A stretch of 64,000 bases of DNA from Pseudomonas chlororaphis (GTDB lineage: Bacteria; Pseudomonadota; Gammaproteobacteria; Pseudomonadales; Pseudomonadaceae): assembly GCF_000783395.1 (NCBI RefSeq), contig NZ_JSFK01000002.1, forward strand, positions 467,657 to 531,656, written 5' to 3'. Below the pieces are notes generated by a model. The model made no database searches. It was given only the letters and a program-made list of their open reading frames with translations, and was not told the DNA's origin. Positions 22,895-32,326 of this stretch are shown here, piece by piece; the first letter of the stretch is position 1; the number at the start of each line of letters is the position of its first letter. The translations under genes were made by a program, and so were the position numbers.

Positions 22895-23692
22895 TTAAGT
22901 TGCCTGAGCGGCGGCGATGCGTGAATTTTTGCGCTGACGGCGAACCATCTCGCCGGCCAGGGCCAGATAAGCCAGGGCGCCGCGCGATTGCTTGTCGTAG
23001 GCCAGCGCCGGCATGCCGTAGCTCGGCGCTTCGGCCAGGCGGATGTTGCGCGGAATCACCGTGTCGTACAGCTGATCGCCGAAGTGTTCCTTGAGCTGCG
23101 CCGAAACGTCGTTCATCAGGCTCAGGCGCGGGTCGTACATGGTCCGCAGCAGGCCTTCGACTTTCAGGTTCGGGTTCAACAACTCGGCGATGCGCTTGAT
23201 GTTATCCACAAGGTCGCTCAAACCTTCGAGCGCAAAGTACTCGCACTGCATGGGGATAATTACCCCGTCAGCGGCGACCAGTGCGTTCAGCGTGAGCATC
23301 GACAGCGACGGCGGGCAGTCGATCAGGATGTAATCGTAATTCTCACGGATCGGCGCCAGCGCGCTGCGCAGACGGCTTTCCTTCATCTGCATTTCCAGCA
23401 GCACCACTTCGGCCGCGGTCAAATCGCGGTTGGCCGGCAGCAGTTGATAACCGCCGTGCTCGGAATAGTGCATGGCCTGGGCCAGATCGCATTCGCCGAT
23501 CAGCAGGTCGTAGACCGAGTTTTCCAGGCCGTGTTTATCCACACCGCTACCCATGGTGGCGTTGCCCTGTGGATCGAGATCGATCAACAGCACCCGGCGC
23601 TTGGTCGCGACCAGGGATGCTGCGAGGTTGATGCAGGTGGTGGTCTTGCCCACACCACCCTTTTGGTTCGCTATCGCGAATACCTTAGCCAT
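22895..23692 (-). CDS. parA: Chromosome partitioning ATPase ParA (Soj)
   Basis: A 265-residue ATPase with the deviant Walker A KGGVGKTTTCINLAASL, switch regions DLDPQGNATMGSG and IDCPPSLSMLTLNAL. Its ATP-dependent gradient on the nucleoid moves ParB-parS complexes. I start at MAKVFAIANQKGG (23692) as in homologues; six upstream in-frame codons from 23710 give a weaker alternative. It lies 18 bases after rsmG and 9 before parB. Confidence 0.97.
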   Translation of the reverse strand: MAKVFAIANQKGGVGKTTTCINLAASLVATKRRVLLIDLDPQGNATMGSGVDKHGLENSVYDLLIGECDLAQAMHYSEHGGYQLLPANRDLTAAEVVLLEMQMKESRLRSALAPIRENYDYILIDCPPSLSMLTLNALVAADGVIIPMQCEYFALEGLSDLVDNIKRIAELLNPNLKVEGLLRTMYDPRLSLMNDVSAQLKEHFGDQLYDTVIPRNIRLAEAPSYGMPALAYDKQSRGALAYLALAGEMVRRQRKNSRIAAAQAT

Positions 23693-23710
23693 TCTTGCTT
23701 GTGTTCCCAA

Positions 23711-24355
23711 TCATGCCGTGCGGCGCAGTATCAGCAGATGGCGTTGGCCTTGGCAACCGGGTACGGCCAGGGCGTGTTCGCTATCGAGTTTGAAGTCTGC
23801 CGGCAATGCTACCAGCTCATCGGCCGGATGAACGCCCTTCATTGCCAGCCAGCGTGTATCGGCATCGCCGAGGTGGCGAGTCCAGTTGGTGAAGTTTTCC
23901 ATGCTGCTGAACGCCCGGGAAATGATCCCGTTGAACGGCTGCGCAGGCTGGAACGCTTCGACACGACTGTGGATAACTTGCAGGTTATCCAGTTTGAGTT
24001 CGAGTTTGACCTGAGTCAGGAAGCGGGTTTTCTTGCCGTTGCTGTCCAGACAGGTCACTTGCGAGTCTGGATACAAAATCGCCAACGGGATTCCCGGCAT
24101 GCCGCCGCCGCTGCCGACGTCGAGCCAGCGGCCGTTTTCGATGAACGACATCACACTCAGACTATCGAGCAAGTGCCGCGAAACCATTTCGTCCGGATCA
24201 CGCACAGCGGTCAGGTTGTAGGCCTGGTTCCATTTGATCAACAGGGCCAGATAACCCAGCAGCAATTCGTGCTGGGCTTCAGTGAGATTGACACCGAGCT
24301 CGCGGGCTCCTGTGGATAACTCTTCGGCGTGTTGCGAAGTGACCTTAGAACTCAA
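23711..24355 (-). CDS. rsmG: 16S rRNA (guanine-N7) methyltransferase RsmG
   Basis: A 214-residue SAM-dependent enzyme that methylates G527 of 16S rRNA (E. coli numbering). Motif I is [16 protein letters not shown], with the substrate-side RAFSSMENF motif. The start overlaps the mnmG stop by four bases (ATGA), so the two are coupled. Historic name gidB. Loss of this enzyme is known to give low-level streptomycin resistance in other bacteria. Confidence 0.96.
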   Translation of the reverse strand: MSSKVTSQHAEELSTGARELGVNLTEAQHELLLGYLALLIKWNQAYNLTAVRDPDEMVSRHLLDSLSVMSFIENGRWLDVGSGGGMPGIPLAILYPDSQVTCLDSNGKKTRFLTQVKLELKLDNLQVIHSRVEAFQPAQPFNGIISRAFSSMENFTNWTRHLGDADTRWLAMKGVHPADELVALPADFKLDSEHALAVPGCQGQRHLLILRRTA

Positions 24356-26253
24356 GCGCTTTGCTCCAACTGACGGCCCGCGCCGCGTTTTTTCAAATGA
24401 ATCATCAACAGCGAAATCGCTGCCGGGGTCACACCCGGGATCCGCGAAGCCTGACCCAGCGTCTCTGGACGCGTGACACCGAGCTTGCTCTGGATCTCCT
24501 TGGAGAGACCGGAAATGTTGGTGTAATCGATATCCACAGGCAATTTCGTGTCTTCACTGGCGCGCAGACGGGCGATTTCGTCCTGTTGACGATCAATGTA
24601 ACCGGCGTATTTGGTCTTGATTTCAACCTGTTCGGCGACCTGTGGATCTTCGGCGCCGTTGCCGGTCACTTCGACCAGACCAGCGTAGTCGATTTCCGGA
24701 CGGCTCAAGAGGTTGAGCAAGTTGTATTCGTGAGTCAGCGGCGTGCCGAATTTTTCCGCGATCGCATCGCCCTGCTGAGTGTTCGGACGAACCCAAGTGC
24801 TTTTCAGGCGTTGCTCTTCCAGCTCGATGCTTTCGCGCTTCTTGCAGAAGGCCGCCCAACGCGCGTCATCGACCAGACCGAGTTCGCGACCTTTTTCGGT
24901 CAGACGCAGGTCGGCGTTGTCCTCGCGCAGAATCAGGCGGTACTCGGCACGGGAAGTGAACATACGGTACGGCTCTTGGGTACCGAGGGTGATCAGGTCG
25001 TCGACCAACACCCCGATGTAGGCTTCATCGCGACGCGGGCACCAGGCTTCTTTGCCCTTGGCGCGCAGTGCAGCGTTGGCGCCAGCGAGCAAACCTTGAG
25101 CGCCAGCTTCTTCGTAACCGGTGGTGCCGTTGATTTGCCCGGCGAAAAACAGACCGCCAATGACTTTGGTTTCCAGGCTGTACTTCAGGTCGCGCGGATC
25201 GAAGTAGTCGTACTCGATCGCATAACCCGGACGCACGATGTGCGCGTTTTCCATGCCGCGAATCGATTGCACGATCTGCAATTGCACGTCGAACGGCAAG
25301 CTTGTGGATATCCCGTTCGGATACAGCTCATGGGTGGTCAAACCTTCCGGTTCGATAAACACCTGATGGCTTTCCTTGTCGGCAAAGCGGTGGATCTTGT
25401 CTTCGATCGACGGGCAATAGCGCGGGCCGATGCCTTCGATTTCACCGGCAGCGGAATACATCGGCGAACGATCGAGGTTCGCGGCAATGATTTCGTGGGT
25501 GCGGGCGTTGGTGTGAGTAATCCAGCAGCTGACCTGACGGGGATGCTGTTCTTTGTTGCCCATGAACGACATCACCGGGATCGGCGTATCGCCGGGTTGC
25601 TCGGTCATTACCGAGAAATCCACAGACTTGCCGTCAATACGTGGCGGTGTGCCGGTTTTCAAGCGGCCGACACGCAGTGGCAGTTCACGCAGACGGTGAG
25701 CCAGGGCAATTGACGGCGGATCACCGGCGCGACCGCCGGAAAAATTCTGCAAACCGATGTGGATAAGTCCGCCAAGGAACGTACCGGTGGTCAACACCAC
25801 GGAATCGGCGAAGAAGCGCAGACCCATTTGCGTGACAACACCACGGACTTGTTCCTGCTCGACGATCAGGTCGTCAGCAGCTTGTTGAAATATCCACAGG
25901 TTCGGCTGGTTTTCCAGGATTTCGCGGACCGCGGCTTTGTAAAGAATGCGGTCGGCCTGAGCGCGGGTTGCACGCACGGCCGGGCCTTTGCGGCTGTTCA
26001 ACACGCGAAACTGGATGCCGCCCAAGTCGGTAGCTGTGGCCATCGCGCCGCCGAGGGCATCGATTTCCTTGACCAGATGGCTTTTGCCAATGCCACCGAT
26101 GGCCGGGTTGCAACTCATGGCACCGAGGGTTTCCACGTTATGCGTCAGCAACAGGGTTTTTGCCCCCATACGTGCTGAGGCCAGTGCTGCCTCGGTACCG
26201 GCATGACCGCCGCCGATGACGATCACTTCAAAACGGGAAGGGAAATCCACCAC
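24352..26253 (-). CDS. mnmG: tRNA uridine 5-carboxymethylaminomethyl modification enzyme MnmG
   Basis: A 633-residue FAD protein that with MnmE modifies wobble U34 of tRNAs reading NNA/NNG codons. The dinucleotide-binding motif [19 protein letters not shown] is at the N-terminus, followed by [28 protein letters not shown] and the C-terminal tRNA-binding domain. Historic name gidA. In this genome it is separated from mnmE by a 4.6-kb insertion carrying an iron-signalling operon. One exact DnaA box lies inside the gene (25758). Confidence 0.97.
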   Translation of the reverse strand: MVDFPSRFEVIVIGGGHAGTEAALASARMGAKTLLLTHNVETLGAMSCNPAIGGIGKSHLVKEIDALGGAMATATDLGGIQFRVLNSRKGPAVRATRAQADRILYKAAVREILENQPNLWIFQQAADDLIVEQEQVRGVVTQMGLRFFADSVVLTTGTFLGGLIHIGLQNFSGGRAGDPPSIALAHRLRELPLRVGRLKTGTPPRIDGKSVDFSVMTEQPGDTPIPVMSFMGNKEQHPRQVSCWITHTNARTHEIIAANLDRSPMYSAAGEIEGIGPRYCPSIEDKIHRFADKESHQVFIEPEGLTTHELYPNGISTSLPFDVQLQIVQSIRGMENAHIVRPGYAIEYDYFDPRDLKYSLETKVIGGLFFAGQINGTTGYEEAGAQGLLAGANAALRAKGKEAWCPRRDEAYIGVLVDDLITLGTQEPYRMFTSRAEYRLILREDNADLRLTEKGRELGLVDDARWAAFCKKRESIELEEQRLKSTWVRPNTQQGDAIAEKFGTPLTHEYNLLNLLSRPEIDYAGLVEVTGNGAEDPQVAEQVEIKTKYAGYIDRQQDEIARLRASEDTKLPVDIDYTNISGLSKEIQSKLGVTRPETLGQASRIPGVTPAAISLLMIHLKKRGAGRQLEQSA

Positions 26254-26322
26254 GCACCTCGTGCCTGCTTAAGTAGGTAATTCAGGAATAGTTTGAGATC
26301 AGGTTTCTGGACCTGGTCGACA

Positions 26323-26351
26323 AGTATAGGGACTTCGCCCTTCCTAAAGAA
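26323..26351 (-). promoter_or_regulatory. Possible promoter of mnmG
   Basis: Minus strand -10 TATACT (26323-26328) is good, but the matching -35 at 17 bp (TTCTTT, 26346-26351) is poor. It is the only plausible signal near the mnmG start, about 70 bases upstream of the ATG. Confidence 0.4.
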
Positions 26352-26781
26352 CCCTTTGCACAAAATTTAACCAGCTGTGGAGAACTCGAGGTTAAAAGAA
26401 TAAAAAAGAGAGAAATTTATAAAACCTTTGTTTTTATGTTTATTTCTACTGAGCCACGTTTCTGTGGATAGATTGCTACAGGCCTTTATATTCAATATGT
26501 ACAGAGTTTCAAAACCCTGTGCCCATGTGCCAATGAGGCCCTTGGATAACCGGTTTAATCCTGTGGATGAAAGGTGTGGTTATCCACAGAGGGGGTTATA
26601 TCCAGTTTTGAAGCCCTGTTATCAACCGACCTCAGTGGCAGTTATTCACAGGGCTTAATCCACAGAAAATCAACCAAATGGCTTTTTCCGGACGCAAAAA
26701 AAACCGCCACAGAAAGGTCGGTGACGATCAGGAAGCCGATAGAGGGATATGAAAGGGCTATTGTGAGAGAACGTAACAGAG

Positions 26782-26800
26782 GCTAATAATAGCCATTATC
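26782..26800. promoter_or_regulatory. Fur box overlapping the ECF sigma promoter
   Basis: The 19 bases match the Fur consensus GATAATGATAATCATTATC at 15 of 19 positions, including the whole CATTATC half. The box overlaps a possible promoter: -35 TTGTGA (26761-26766), 18-bp spacer, -10 AATAAT (26785-26790). It lies 22 bases before the sigma factor ATG, so iron-Fur repression of the signalling operon is expected. Confidence 0.75.
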
Positions 26801-26822
26801 ATTAACTCGTCAGTTTCTCCCC

Positions 26823-27329
26823 ATGCCCCCAACCGCCCATAACGCTGCGATCGAGCAAATCTACGAGCAACACCATTCGTGGCTATATGGATGGCTCAAG
26901 GGAAAATTGCATGACGCCTGCGATGCTGCCGATGTCGCGCATGACACCTTCGTGCGTATCCTTGCGGCACGGAATGCCGCGCAGATTCGCGAACCGCGGG
27001 ATTATCTGGCGACCATTGCACGCGGCCTGGTCATTGATCGTTATCGAAGACAGGCCATCGAAGTCGCCTACTTGCAGACCTTGGCTGCTCGACCGGAAGC
27101 CATCGCCATCAGCGAAGAAGACAAGGCGCTGATCATCGAAACCCTGGTTACTGTGGATAAAGCCTTGGCCAGTCTCGGCGCGCGAACCCGGCAGATCTTC
27201 ATGCTCTCGCAGATCGACGGCCTGACTTATCAACAGATCGCCGTGCACTTGAAGGTTTCCCTGACCACAGTAAAGAAGCACATGATCCGCGCTTTGACGG
27301 AATGTGCCCTGATCATGGCGCAGCGCTGA
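26823..27329 (+). CDS. ECF RNA polymerase sigma factor, iron-starvation (FecI) type
   Basis: A 168-residue ECF sigma factor. Region 2 shows IYEQHHSWLYGWLKGKL and ADVAHDTFVRILAAR, with IREPRDYLATIARGLVIDRYRRQ; region 4 has LGARTRQIFMLSQIDGLTYQQIAVHL for -35 recognition. It would direct polymerase to the TonB receptor promoter when the anti-sigma signals ligand binding. No clear Shine-Dalgarno precedes ATG 26823. The stop overlaps the start of the anti-sigma gene (TGATG). A Fur box lies directly upstream. Confidence 0.92.
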   Translation: MPPTAHNAAIEQIYEQHHSWLYGWLKGKLHDACDAADVAHDTFVRILAARNAAQIREPRDYLATIARGLVIDRYRRQAIEVAYLQTLAARPEAIAISEEDKALIIETLVTVDKALASLGARTRQIFMLSQIDGLTYQQIAVHLKVSLTTVKKHMIRALTECALIMAQR

Positions 27330-28276
27330 TGGCCATCGCCCCCAACCGCAAAGTGTTCGAAGCCGCTGCCGGTTGGTACGTGCAGTTTCAGGCCGATCCA
27401 CCGACGCTCGCCGAACAAAAAGCCTGGCAACTGTGGATAGATAGCGATCCAGCGCACTTGGCGGCGTGGAACCAGATGGAACAATTGCAGCGTCATCTCG
27501 GCACCCTGCCGCAGGATTTGAAACGTCGCGCGCTGAATACAGGCCAGCAACGGCGTCAGGTACTGAAGCTGTTGCTGCTCGCGACCGGGACAGGGTTCTT
27601 GGGTTGGAACGCTCAGCAACATACGTCCCTGGGAAAAGTCTGGGCCGACTACAAAACCGGCGTTGGCCAGCGTCGTAGCCTTTCATTGGCGGATGGCAGC
27701 CAGATCCAGCTCAACACCGATACCGCCATCGATGTGTCTTTCGACGCCGCACAGCGCCTGATTCGCCTGCGCTCGGGTGAGATCCTCATTGAAACCGGCA
27801 AGCTTGGCGATCAGCGGCCGTTTTTTGTCGAGACCCGCGACGGCCGGATTCAAGCGTTGGGTACGCGTTTTTCTGTACATCAGCTGTCGGGCTCGACGCG
27901 GGTCGGCGTGCTGGAAGATCGGGTCAGCGTGCAACCCGCTGATCCATCAACGGCCGCGATGATCTTGAAAGCAGGCGAAGGCGCTGACTTCGATAGTCGG
28001 CACATCGGACGCCTTCATCCCTATAAATACTCGGCAGTGGCGTGGACCAACGGCCAGCTGATTGTGCTCGATGCACGGTTGGGCGAGGTGATCGAAGAGC
28101 TGGGACGTTATCGCAGCGGTGTTCTGCACTGCGATAGCCGCGCCGGGGATCTGCGGGTATCCGGCACCTTTCGGCTCGATTCCACCGATGCCGTGCTGGC
28201 CAATCTCCAGGCCTCGTTACCGATCAACGTCCGCTACTTCACCCGTTACTGGGTCTCGATCAGCCATAACGTCTGA
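27329..28276 (+). CDS. FecR-family anti-sigma regulator
   Basis: A 315-residue inner-membrane regulator. The cytoplasmic N-domain (FEAAAGWYVQFQADPPTLAEQ, WIDSDPAHLAAWNQME) binds the sigma factor. One membrane span follows (LLLLATGTGFLGW), then the periplasmic FecR domain (GQRRSLSLADGSQIQLNTDT, RSGEILIETG) and a C-terminal domain that touches the receptor's signalling domain. I start at the ATG overlapping the sigma stop; an earlier in-frame ATG at 27302 lies inside the sigma gene. Confidence 0.9.
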   Translation: MAIAPNRKVFEAAAGWYVQFQADPPTLAEQKAWQLWIDSDPAHLAAWNQMEQLQRHLGTLPQDLKRRALNTGQQRRQVLKLLLLATGTGFLGWNAQQHTSLGKVWADYKTGVGQRRSLSLADGSQIQLNTDTAIDVSFDAAQRLIRLRSGEILIETGKLGDQRPFFVETRDGRIQALGTRFSVHQLSGSTRVGVLEDRVSVQPADPSTAAMILKAGEGADFDSRHIGRLHPYKYSAVAWTNGQLIVLDARLGEVIEELGRYRSGVLHCDSRAGDLRVSGTFRLDSTDAVLANLQASLPINVRYFTRYWVSISHNV

Positions 28277-28395
28277 TCGAAAATCGCCTGGGGAAAAATA
28301 AATCGTAAACAGGGTTATCTTTTTTTGCCCTGACCCGGCCCTACAGGTAATCGCGATAAACGCGGCTCTTTGCCACCTTCAGGGCTTATCCACAC

Positions 28396-30831
28396 ATGCG
28401 TCTTCCCACGTTTCGTCAGCGTTTTTCCTACCACTGCATTGCCTATAGCTTACTGATGACCAGCGCCGCGTCCTGCCTGGTGATTAGCCATAACGCCGTC
28501 GCTGCATCGGTAGCCCAGCGTTACGCCATCGCCGCCGGCCCGCTGGATAATGCGCTGAGCCAGTTCGCCTCGGCCGCCAACGTGATTCTGTCGTTCTCGC
28601 CGCAACAGACCAGCCGCTTGCGCAGCACCGGGTTGAACGGCAACTTCACCGTCGACCAGGGATTCGCTCAACTGCTGCAAGGCTCGGGTTTGCAAGCCGT
28701 ACCGCAGGCGCCGGGCAGTTACATTCTGCAGGCGTTGCCCAATGGGGACTCGCTGGAACTGGCCCCGACCAACATCAATGGGCAATTGGCCAACCCGATG
28801 AACCTCGATTACGCCGCCGACGTTGGCTACAAGGCGCAAAACAGCCGGATCGGTACGAAAACCAGCACGCCGTTGTCGGAAACGCCGCGCTCGGTGTCAG
28901 TCGTAACCGCGCAACGCATGAAAGATCAGAAATCTCAGACGCTCACCGAGGTGCTTGGCTACGTGCCGGGGATCTTTGCCCCTCCGTTTGCCGCCGGCGA
29001 CAGTCTGGCCGGCGATCTGTTTTTCATTCGTGGTTTCAACGCCACCGATTATGGCTACGGTTTGCTGCGCGATGGACTGCGTGTACAAGGCAACCGCTAT
29101 GACACCAGTACCGAGCCTTACGGACTCGAGCGGGTAGAGATTTTCCGTGGCCCGTCCTCATTGCTCTATGGGGAAAACGCCCCGGGCGGTCTGGTCAATC
29201 TGGTCAGCAAACGCCCGACTGCAGCACCGCAGGGCGAAGTGCAATTGGGTTATGGATCGAACAATCGCCGGCAGATCGGCGTCGATGTCTCCGGGCCACT
29301 CAATGGCAGCGGCAACGTTCTCGGGCGAGTGGTGATGCTCGGTCGCAAGTCCGACACCCAGACTGATCACGTACCGGATGACCGAATCTACATCGCGCCA
29401 TCGCTGACCCTGAATTTCGACGATTACAACACGCTGACCCTGCTGGCCAACTACCAGAAGGATCACACCAACATGGAACTTGGCCTGCCGGCCGCCGGGA
29501 CATTGCTGACCAACCCCAATGGCAAGTTATCCAAAGGCACCATGCTCGGCGACCCGGACTGGAACACCTTCGAACGGGAAACCTGGAGCAGCGGTTACGA
29601 GTTCAGCCACTCGTTCAACGACGATTGGCAGTTCCGGCAGAACTCGCGCTACATGCAGTCGCGCATCACACGTCACGAAACCTGGCCGGGCAACCTCAAC
29701 AACGCCGGGTTTGGCACACGCCTGAACATGACGGCGTACGATCGCTTCAACAAATCGATGGTGTATTCGCTGGATAACCAGCTGGAAGGAAAATTCCAGG
29801 TCGGTGGTCTGGAGAACACCGTGCTGTTCGGCGCCAGCTACGATCGCACTTCGTTCAATCAGGACTGGAATGCCGGCATCGTCGGGCCGATCGATATCTA
29901 CAACCCGGTTTACCTGCGCGATCCCACCACCCCGATCGCGGTGCAAAACACGCTGCTCGAGCAACAGATGAAAGGTGTTTATGCACAGATCCAAAGCAAA
30001 TATGACCACTGGTTGTTCTTGCTCGGTGGGCGCCAGGACTGGGTCGACAGTGATTTTCGCGACAAGGTGGCCCAGTCGAGCGACATCAGTTCCGAGGACA
30101 AGAAGTTCACCTATCAGGGCGGAGTGATGTACCAGTTCGACAACGGCATGACGCCGTACGTCAGCTATTCCACCTCATTCGTACCGGTACAGCAGATTTC
30201 CAATGCCGGCGCGCCGCTCGATCCGATCACCAGCAGCCAATATGAAGTGGGCCTGAAGTACGAACCGATCGGCTGGGACACAGCGTTGACCGCGTCGGTG
30301 TATGACCTGCGCAAAAAGGACGATACCTACTTCGACGCCACTACATCGAGCTACCGCCAGGTGGGCGAAAGCCGTTCCAAGGGGGTGGAACTGGAGCTCA
30401 ACAGCAACCTGACGCAAAACCTAAACGTGACCGCGGCTTATACATACACCGACGCGCGAATCACCAAGGATGCCGCGACATCATTGGTCAAAGGCCATCA
30501 AATGACTGGAGTGCCACGTAATCAGGCTTCGGTCTGGGCGAAATACCGTTTCCTCGATGGCGACTTGAAAGGTTTGTACGTGGGTGGCGGTGTGCGTTAT
30601 TTCGACAGTGCCTTCGCCTACACCTCGCCTTCTCTCTACGGGAAGCTGGATGCTGGCGACGTCACCTTGGTGGATGCGGCGATCGGTTATCAGATCGATA
30701 CGCACTGGAGCGTCGACCTGAATGCAAAGAACCTGTTCGACAAGGAATATGTGTCTGGATGCAACGATGCCGGCCGTTGCTACTGGGGTGAAGATCGCAC
30801 CTTACTCGGTACGGTTTCCTACAACTGGTAA
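28396..30831 (+). CDS. TonB-dependent siderophore receptor with N-terminal signalling (STN) domain
   Basis: An 811-residue outer-membrane transducer. A signal peptide of about 37-40 residues (cleavage near HNAVAAS) precedes an STN domain (YAIAAGPLDNALSQFASAAN, LLQGSGLQAV). A plug follows (TPRSVSVVTAQRM, IRGFNATDYGYGLLRDGLR, EIFRGPSSLLYGENAPGGLV) and then a 22-strand barrel ending GTVSYNW with a terminal aromatic. It should import a ferric siderophore and, when loaded, signal through the adjacent FecR protein to the ECF sigma factor. The plug resembles ferrichrome/ferrioxamine receptors, but the ligand is not determined. An exact DnaA box (28386-28394) lies directly before the ATG. Confidence 0.92.
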   Translation: MRLPTFRQRFSYHCIAYSLLMTSAASCLVISHNAVAASVAQRYAIAAGPLDNALSQFASAANVILSFSPQQTSRLRSTGLNGNFTVDQGFAQLLQGSGLQAVPQAPGSYILQALPNGDSLELAPTNINGQLANPMNLDYAADVGYKAQNSRIGTKTSTPLSETPRSVSVVTAQRMKDQKSQTLTEVLGYVPGIFAPPFAAGDSLAGDLFFIRGFNATDYGYGLLRDGLRVQGNRYDTSTEPYGLERVEIFRGPSSLLYGENAPGGLVNLVSKRPTAAPQGEVQLGYGSNNRRQIGVDVSGPLNGSGNVLGRVVMLGRKSDTQTDHVPDDRIYIAPSLTLNFDDYNTLTLLANYQKDHTNMELGLPAAGTLLTNPNGKLSKGTMLGDPDWNTFERETWSSGYEFSHSFNDDWQFRQNSRYMQSRITRHETWPGNLNNAGFGTRLNMTAYDRFNKSMVYSLDNQLEGKFQVGGLENTVLFGASYDRTSFNQDWNAGIVGPIDIYNPVYLRDPTTPIAVQNTLLEQQMKGVYAQIQSKYDHWLFLLGGRQDWVDSDFRDKVAQSSDISSEDKKFTYQGGVMYQFDNGMTPYVSYSTSFVPVQQISNAGAPLDPITSSQYEVGLKYEPIGWDTALTASVYDLRKKDDTYFDATTSSYRQVGESRSKGVELELNSNLTQNLNVTAAYTYTDARITKDAATSLVKGHQMTGVPRNQASVWAKYRFLDGDLKGLYVGGGVRYFDSAFAYTSPSLYGKLDAGDVTLVDAAIGYQIDTHWSVDLNAKNLFDKEYVSGCNDAGRCYWGEDRTLLGTVSYNW

Positions 30832-30835
30832 AACG

Positions 30836-30875
30836 AAAAAGGGGCTGTGGATAAATTGTCCACAGCCCCTTTTTT
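30836..30875. terminator. Bidirectional terminator between the TonB receptor and mnmE, built from DnaA-box-like arms
   Basis: The stem GGGGCTGTGGA/TCCACAGCCCC (11 bp) around a 7-base loop is flanked by an A run and a T run, so it can end both convergent transcripts. The left arm and loop hold the exact DnaA box TGTGGATAA (30846-30854) and the right arm holds TTGTCCACA (30856-30864), one mismatch from consensus, in inverted orientation. Confidence 0.85.
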
Positions 30876-32245
30876 CATTTGCCGATACAGAAGCTGGAAA
30901 AAATCCGTCCCAACAGATCATCCGAGCTGAATGCTCCAGTGATTTCGCCGAGAGAATGCTGGGCCTGACGCAAATCCTCGGCCAGTAACTCCCCAGCGCC
31001 AGCCAAGGTCAGCTGGGCGCGGCCGTGTTCCAACGCTGCACTGGCGTGGCGCAAGGCTTCCAGATGCCGGCGACGTGCACTGAAACTACTTTCCGAGGTT
31101 TGCTCGTAACCCATGCACGCCTTGAGATGATCGCGCAGCAGATCCAGACCTTCACCGGCCGACTTGGCGCTGAGACTGATCGTTACATGCCCGTCTTCAC
31201 TGGTTTCCAAAACAATGGCTTCGCCCGTTAGATCGGCCTTGTTGCGGATCAACGTAACTTTGGCCGGATCCGGCCGGGTTTCGAGGAATTCCGGCCACAA
31301 AGCAAACGGATTCAGTGCTTCCGGAGCGGTTGCATCGACCACCAGCAACACTCGATCTGCCTCGCCAATGGCTTTCAATGCGCGCTCGACGCCGATCTTT
31401 TCCACATGATCATCGGTGTCACGCAGACCGGCAGTATCGACAACATGCAGCGGCATGCCGTCGATGTGGATATGTTCGCGCAGGATATCCCGCGTGGTGC
31501 CGGCAATCTCGGTGACGATGGCGGCTTCCCGACCGGCCAGTGCATTCAACAGACTGGACTTGCCGGCATTCGGACGGCCGGCAATCACCACGGTCATGCC
31601 ATCGCGCAACAACGCACCCTGCCCGGCTTCACGCAGTACTGTGGATAACTCATCGCGCACTTTGTCGAGCATGCTCAACACATGGCCATCGGCGAGGAAG
31701 TCGATTTCTTCTTCCGGAAAGTCGATGGCGGCTTCGACGTAGATGCGCAGACCGATCAGTTGTTCGGTCAAGTTATGCACACGTTGGGAAAAAGCGCCTT
31801 GCAAAGAACGCAGAGCATTGCGTGCAGCCTGTGCCGAACTGGCTTCGATCAAATCGGCAATCGCCTCGGCCTGGGCCAGGTCGAGTTTGTCATTGAGGAA
31901 GGCGCGTTCGCTGAATTCACCGGGCCGAGCCAAGCGACACCCCAATTCCAGGCAACGCTTGAGCAACATATCAAGAACGATCGGGCCGCCGTGGCCCTGC
32001 AGTTCCAGCACGTCTTCGCCGGTGAACGAGTTCGGTCCCGGGAAATACAGGGCCAGGCCCTCGTCCAGAACTTGCTGGTCGTCACTGAAAAATGGCCCGT
32101 AATGGGCGTAACGCGGTTTCAGTTCGCGGCCGCTGATGGCTTTGGCGGCAACACTGGCCAGCGGCCCGGAAATACGGACGATGCCCACACCGCCGCGACC
32201 CTGAGCGGTGGCGACGGCGGCGATGGTTTCACGAGGTGTGCTCAT
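30875..32245 (-). CDS. mnmE: tRNA uridine 5-carboxymethylaminomethyl modification GTPase MnmE
   Basis: A 456-residue GTPase partner of MnmG. It has the N-terminal tetrahydrofolate-binding domain ([18 protein letters not shown]), a helical domain, an inserted Ras-like G domain ([30 protein letters not shown]) and the invariant C-terminal CIGK. I start at ATG 32245 ([16 protein letters not shown]), the usual N-terminus; an in-frame TTG six codons earlier is less likely. Historic name trmE. Confidence 0.97.
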   Translation of the reverse strand: MSTPRETIAAVATAQGRGGVGIVRISGPLASVAAKAISGRELKPRYAHYGPFFSDDQQVLDEGLALYFPGPNSFTGEDVLELQGHGGPIVLDMLLKRCLELGCRLARPGEFSERAFLNDKLDLAQAEAIADLIEASSAQAARNALRSLQGAFSQRVHNLTEQLIGLRIYVEAAIDFPEEEIDFLADGHVLSMLDKVRDELSTVLREAGQGALLRDGMTVVIAGRPNAGKSSLLNALAGREAAIVTEIAGTTRDILREHIHIDGMPLHVVDTAGLRDTDDHVEKIGVERALKAIGEADRVLLVVDATAPEALNPFALWPEFLETRPDPAKVTLIRNKADLTGEAIVLETSEDGHVTISLSAKSAGEGLDLLRDHLKACMGYEQTSESSFSARRRHLEALRHASAALEHGRAQLTLAGAGELLAEDLRQAQHSLGEITGAFSSDDLLGRIFSSFCIGK

Positions 32246-32277
32246 AAACCGGAATCCAGACAAAAGTGGCAGATAGC

Positions 32278-32302
32278 AAAACGCCCCACTAGGGGGCGTT
32301 TT
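32278..32302 (-). terminator. Hairpin between yidC and mnmE
   Basis: AAAACGCCCC/GGGGCGTTTT arms around a 5-base loop, followed on the minus strand by a T run of four. It lies after the yidC stop and 33 bases before mnmE, so it could terminate or attenuate the rpmH-rnpA-yidD-yidC transcript. An exact DnaA box (32311-32319) lies between it and yidC. Confidence 0.65.
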
Positions 32303-32326
32303 GAGTGGTGTTATCCACAGTGCAAG

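Larger units (their letters stand above)
26254..26822. other. 569-bp AT-rich intergenic region with a DnaA-box cluster (second origin-like region)
   Basis: No convincing gene is seen. Bases 26360-26445 are strongly AT-rich (runs such as AAAATTTAACC, AAAGAATAAAAAAG, TTTTTATGTTTATTTC). An exact DnaA box TTATCCACA is at 26580-26588 and TTATTCACA, also within the TTATNCACA consensus, at 26642-26650. One-mismatch boxes include TGTGGAGAA (26374), TGTGGATAG (26463), TGTGGATGA (26562) and TAATCCACA (26657). An AT-rich stretch beside clustered boxes mirrors the true oriC 8.5 kb away. I recall that autonomously replicating fragments from pseudomonads have been traced to more than one DnaA-box region near dnaA, but cannot verify that here. 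Confidence 0.65.

Noticed and set aside
28310..28333. CAGGG...CCCTG hairpin with a T run between the anti-sigma and receptor genes
   Set aside because: The T run lies in the loop and the stem is only five pairs, so it is not a credible terminator.
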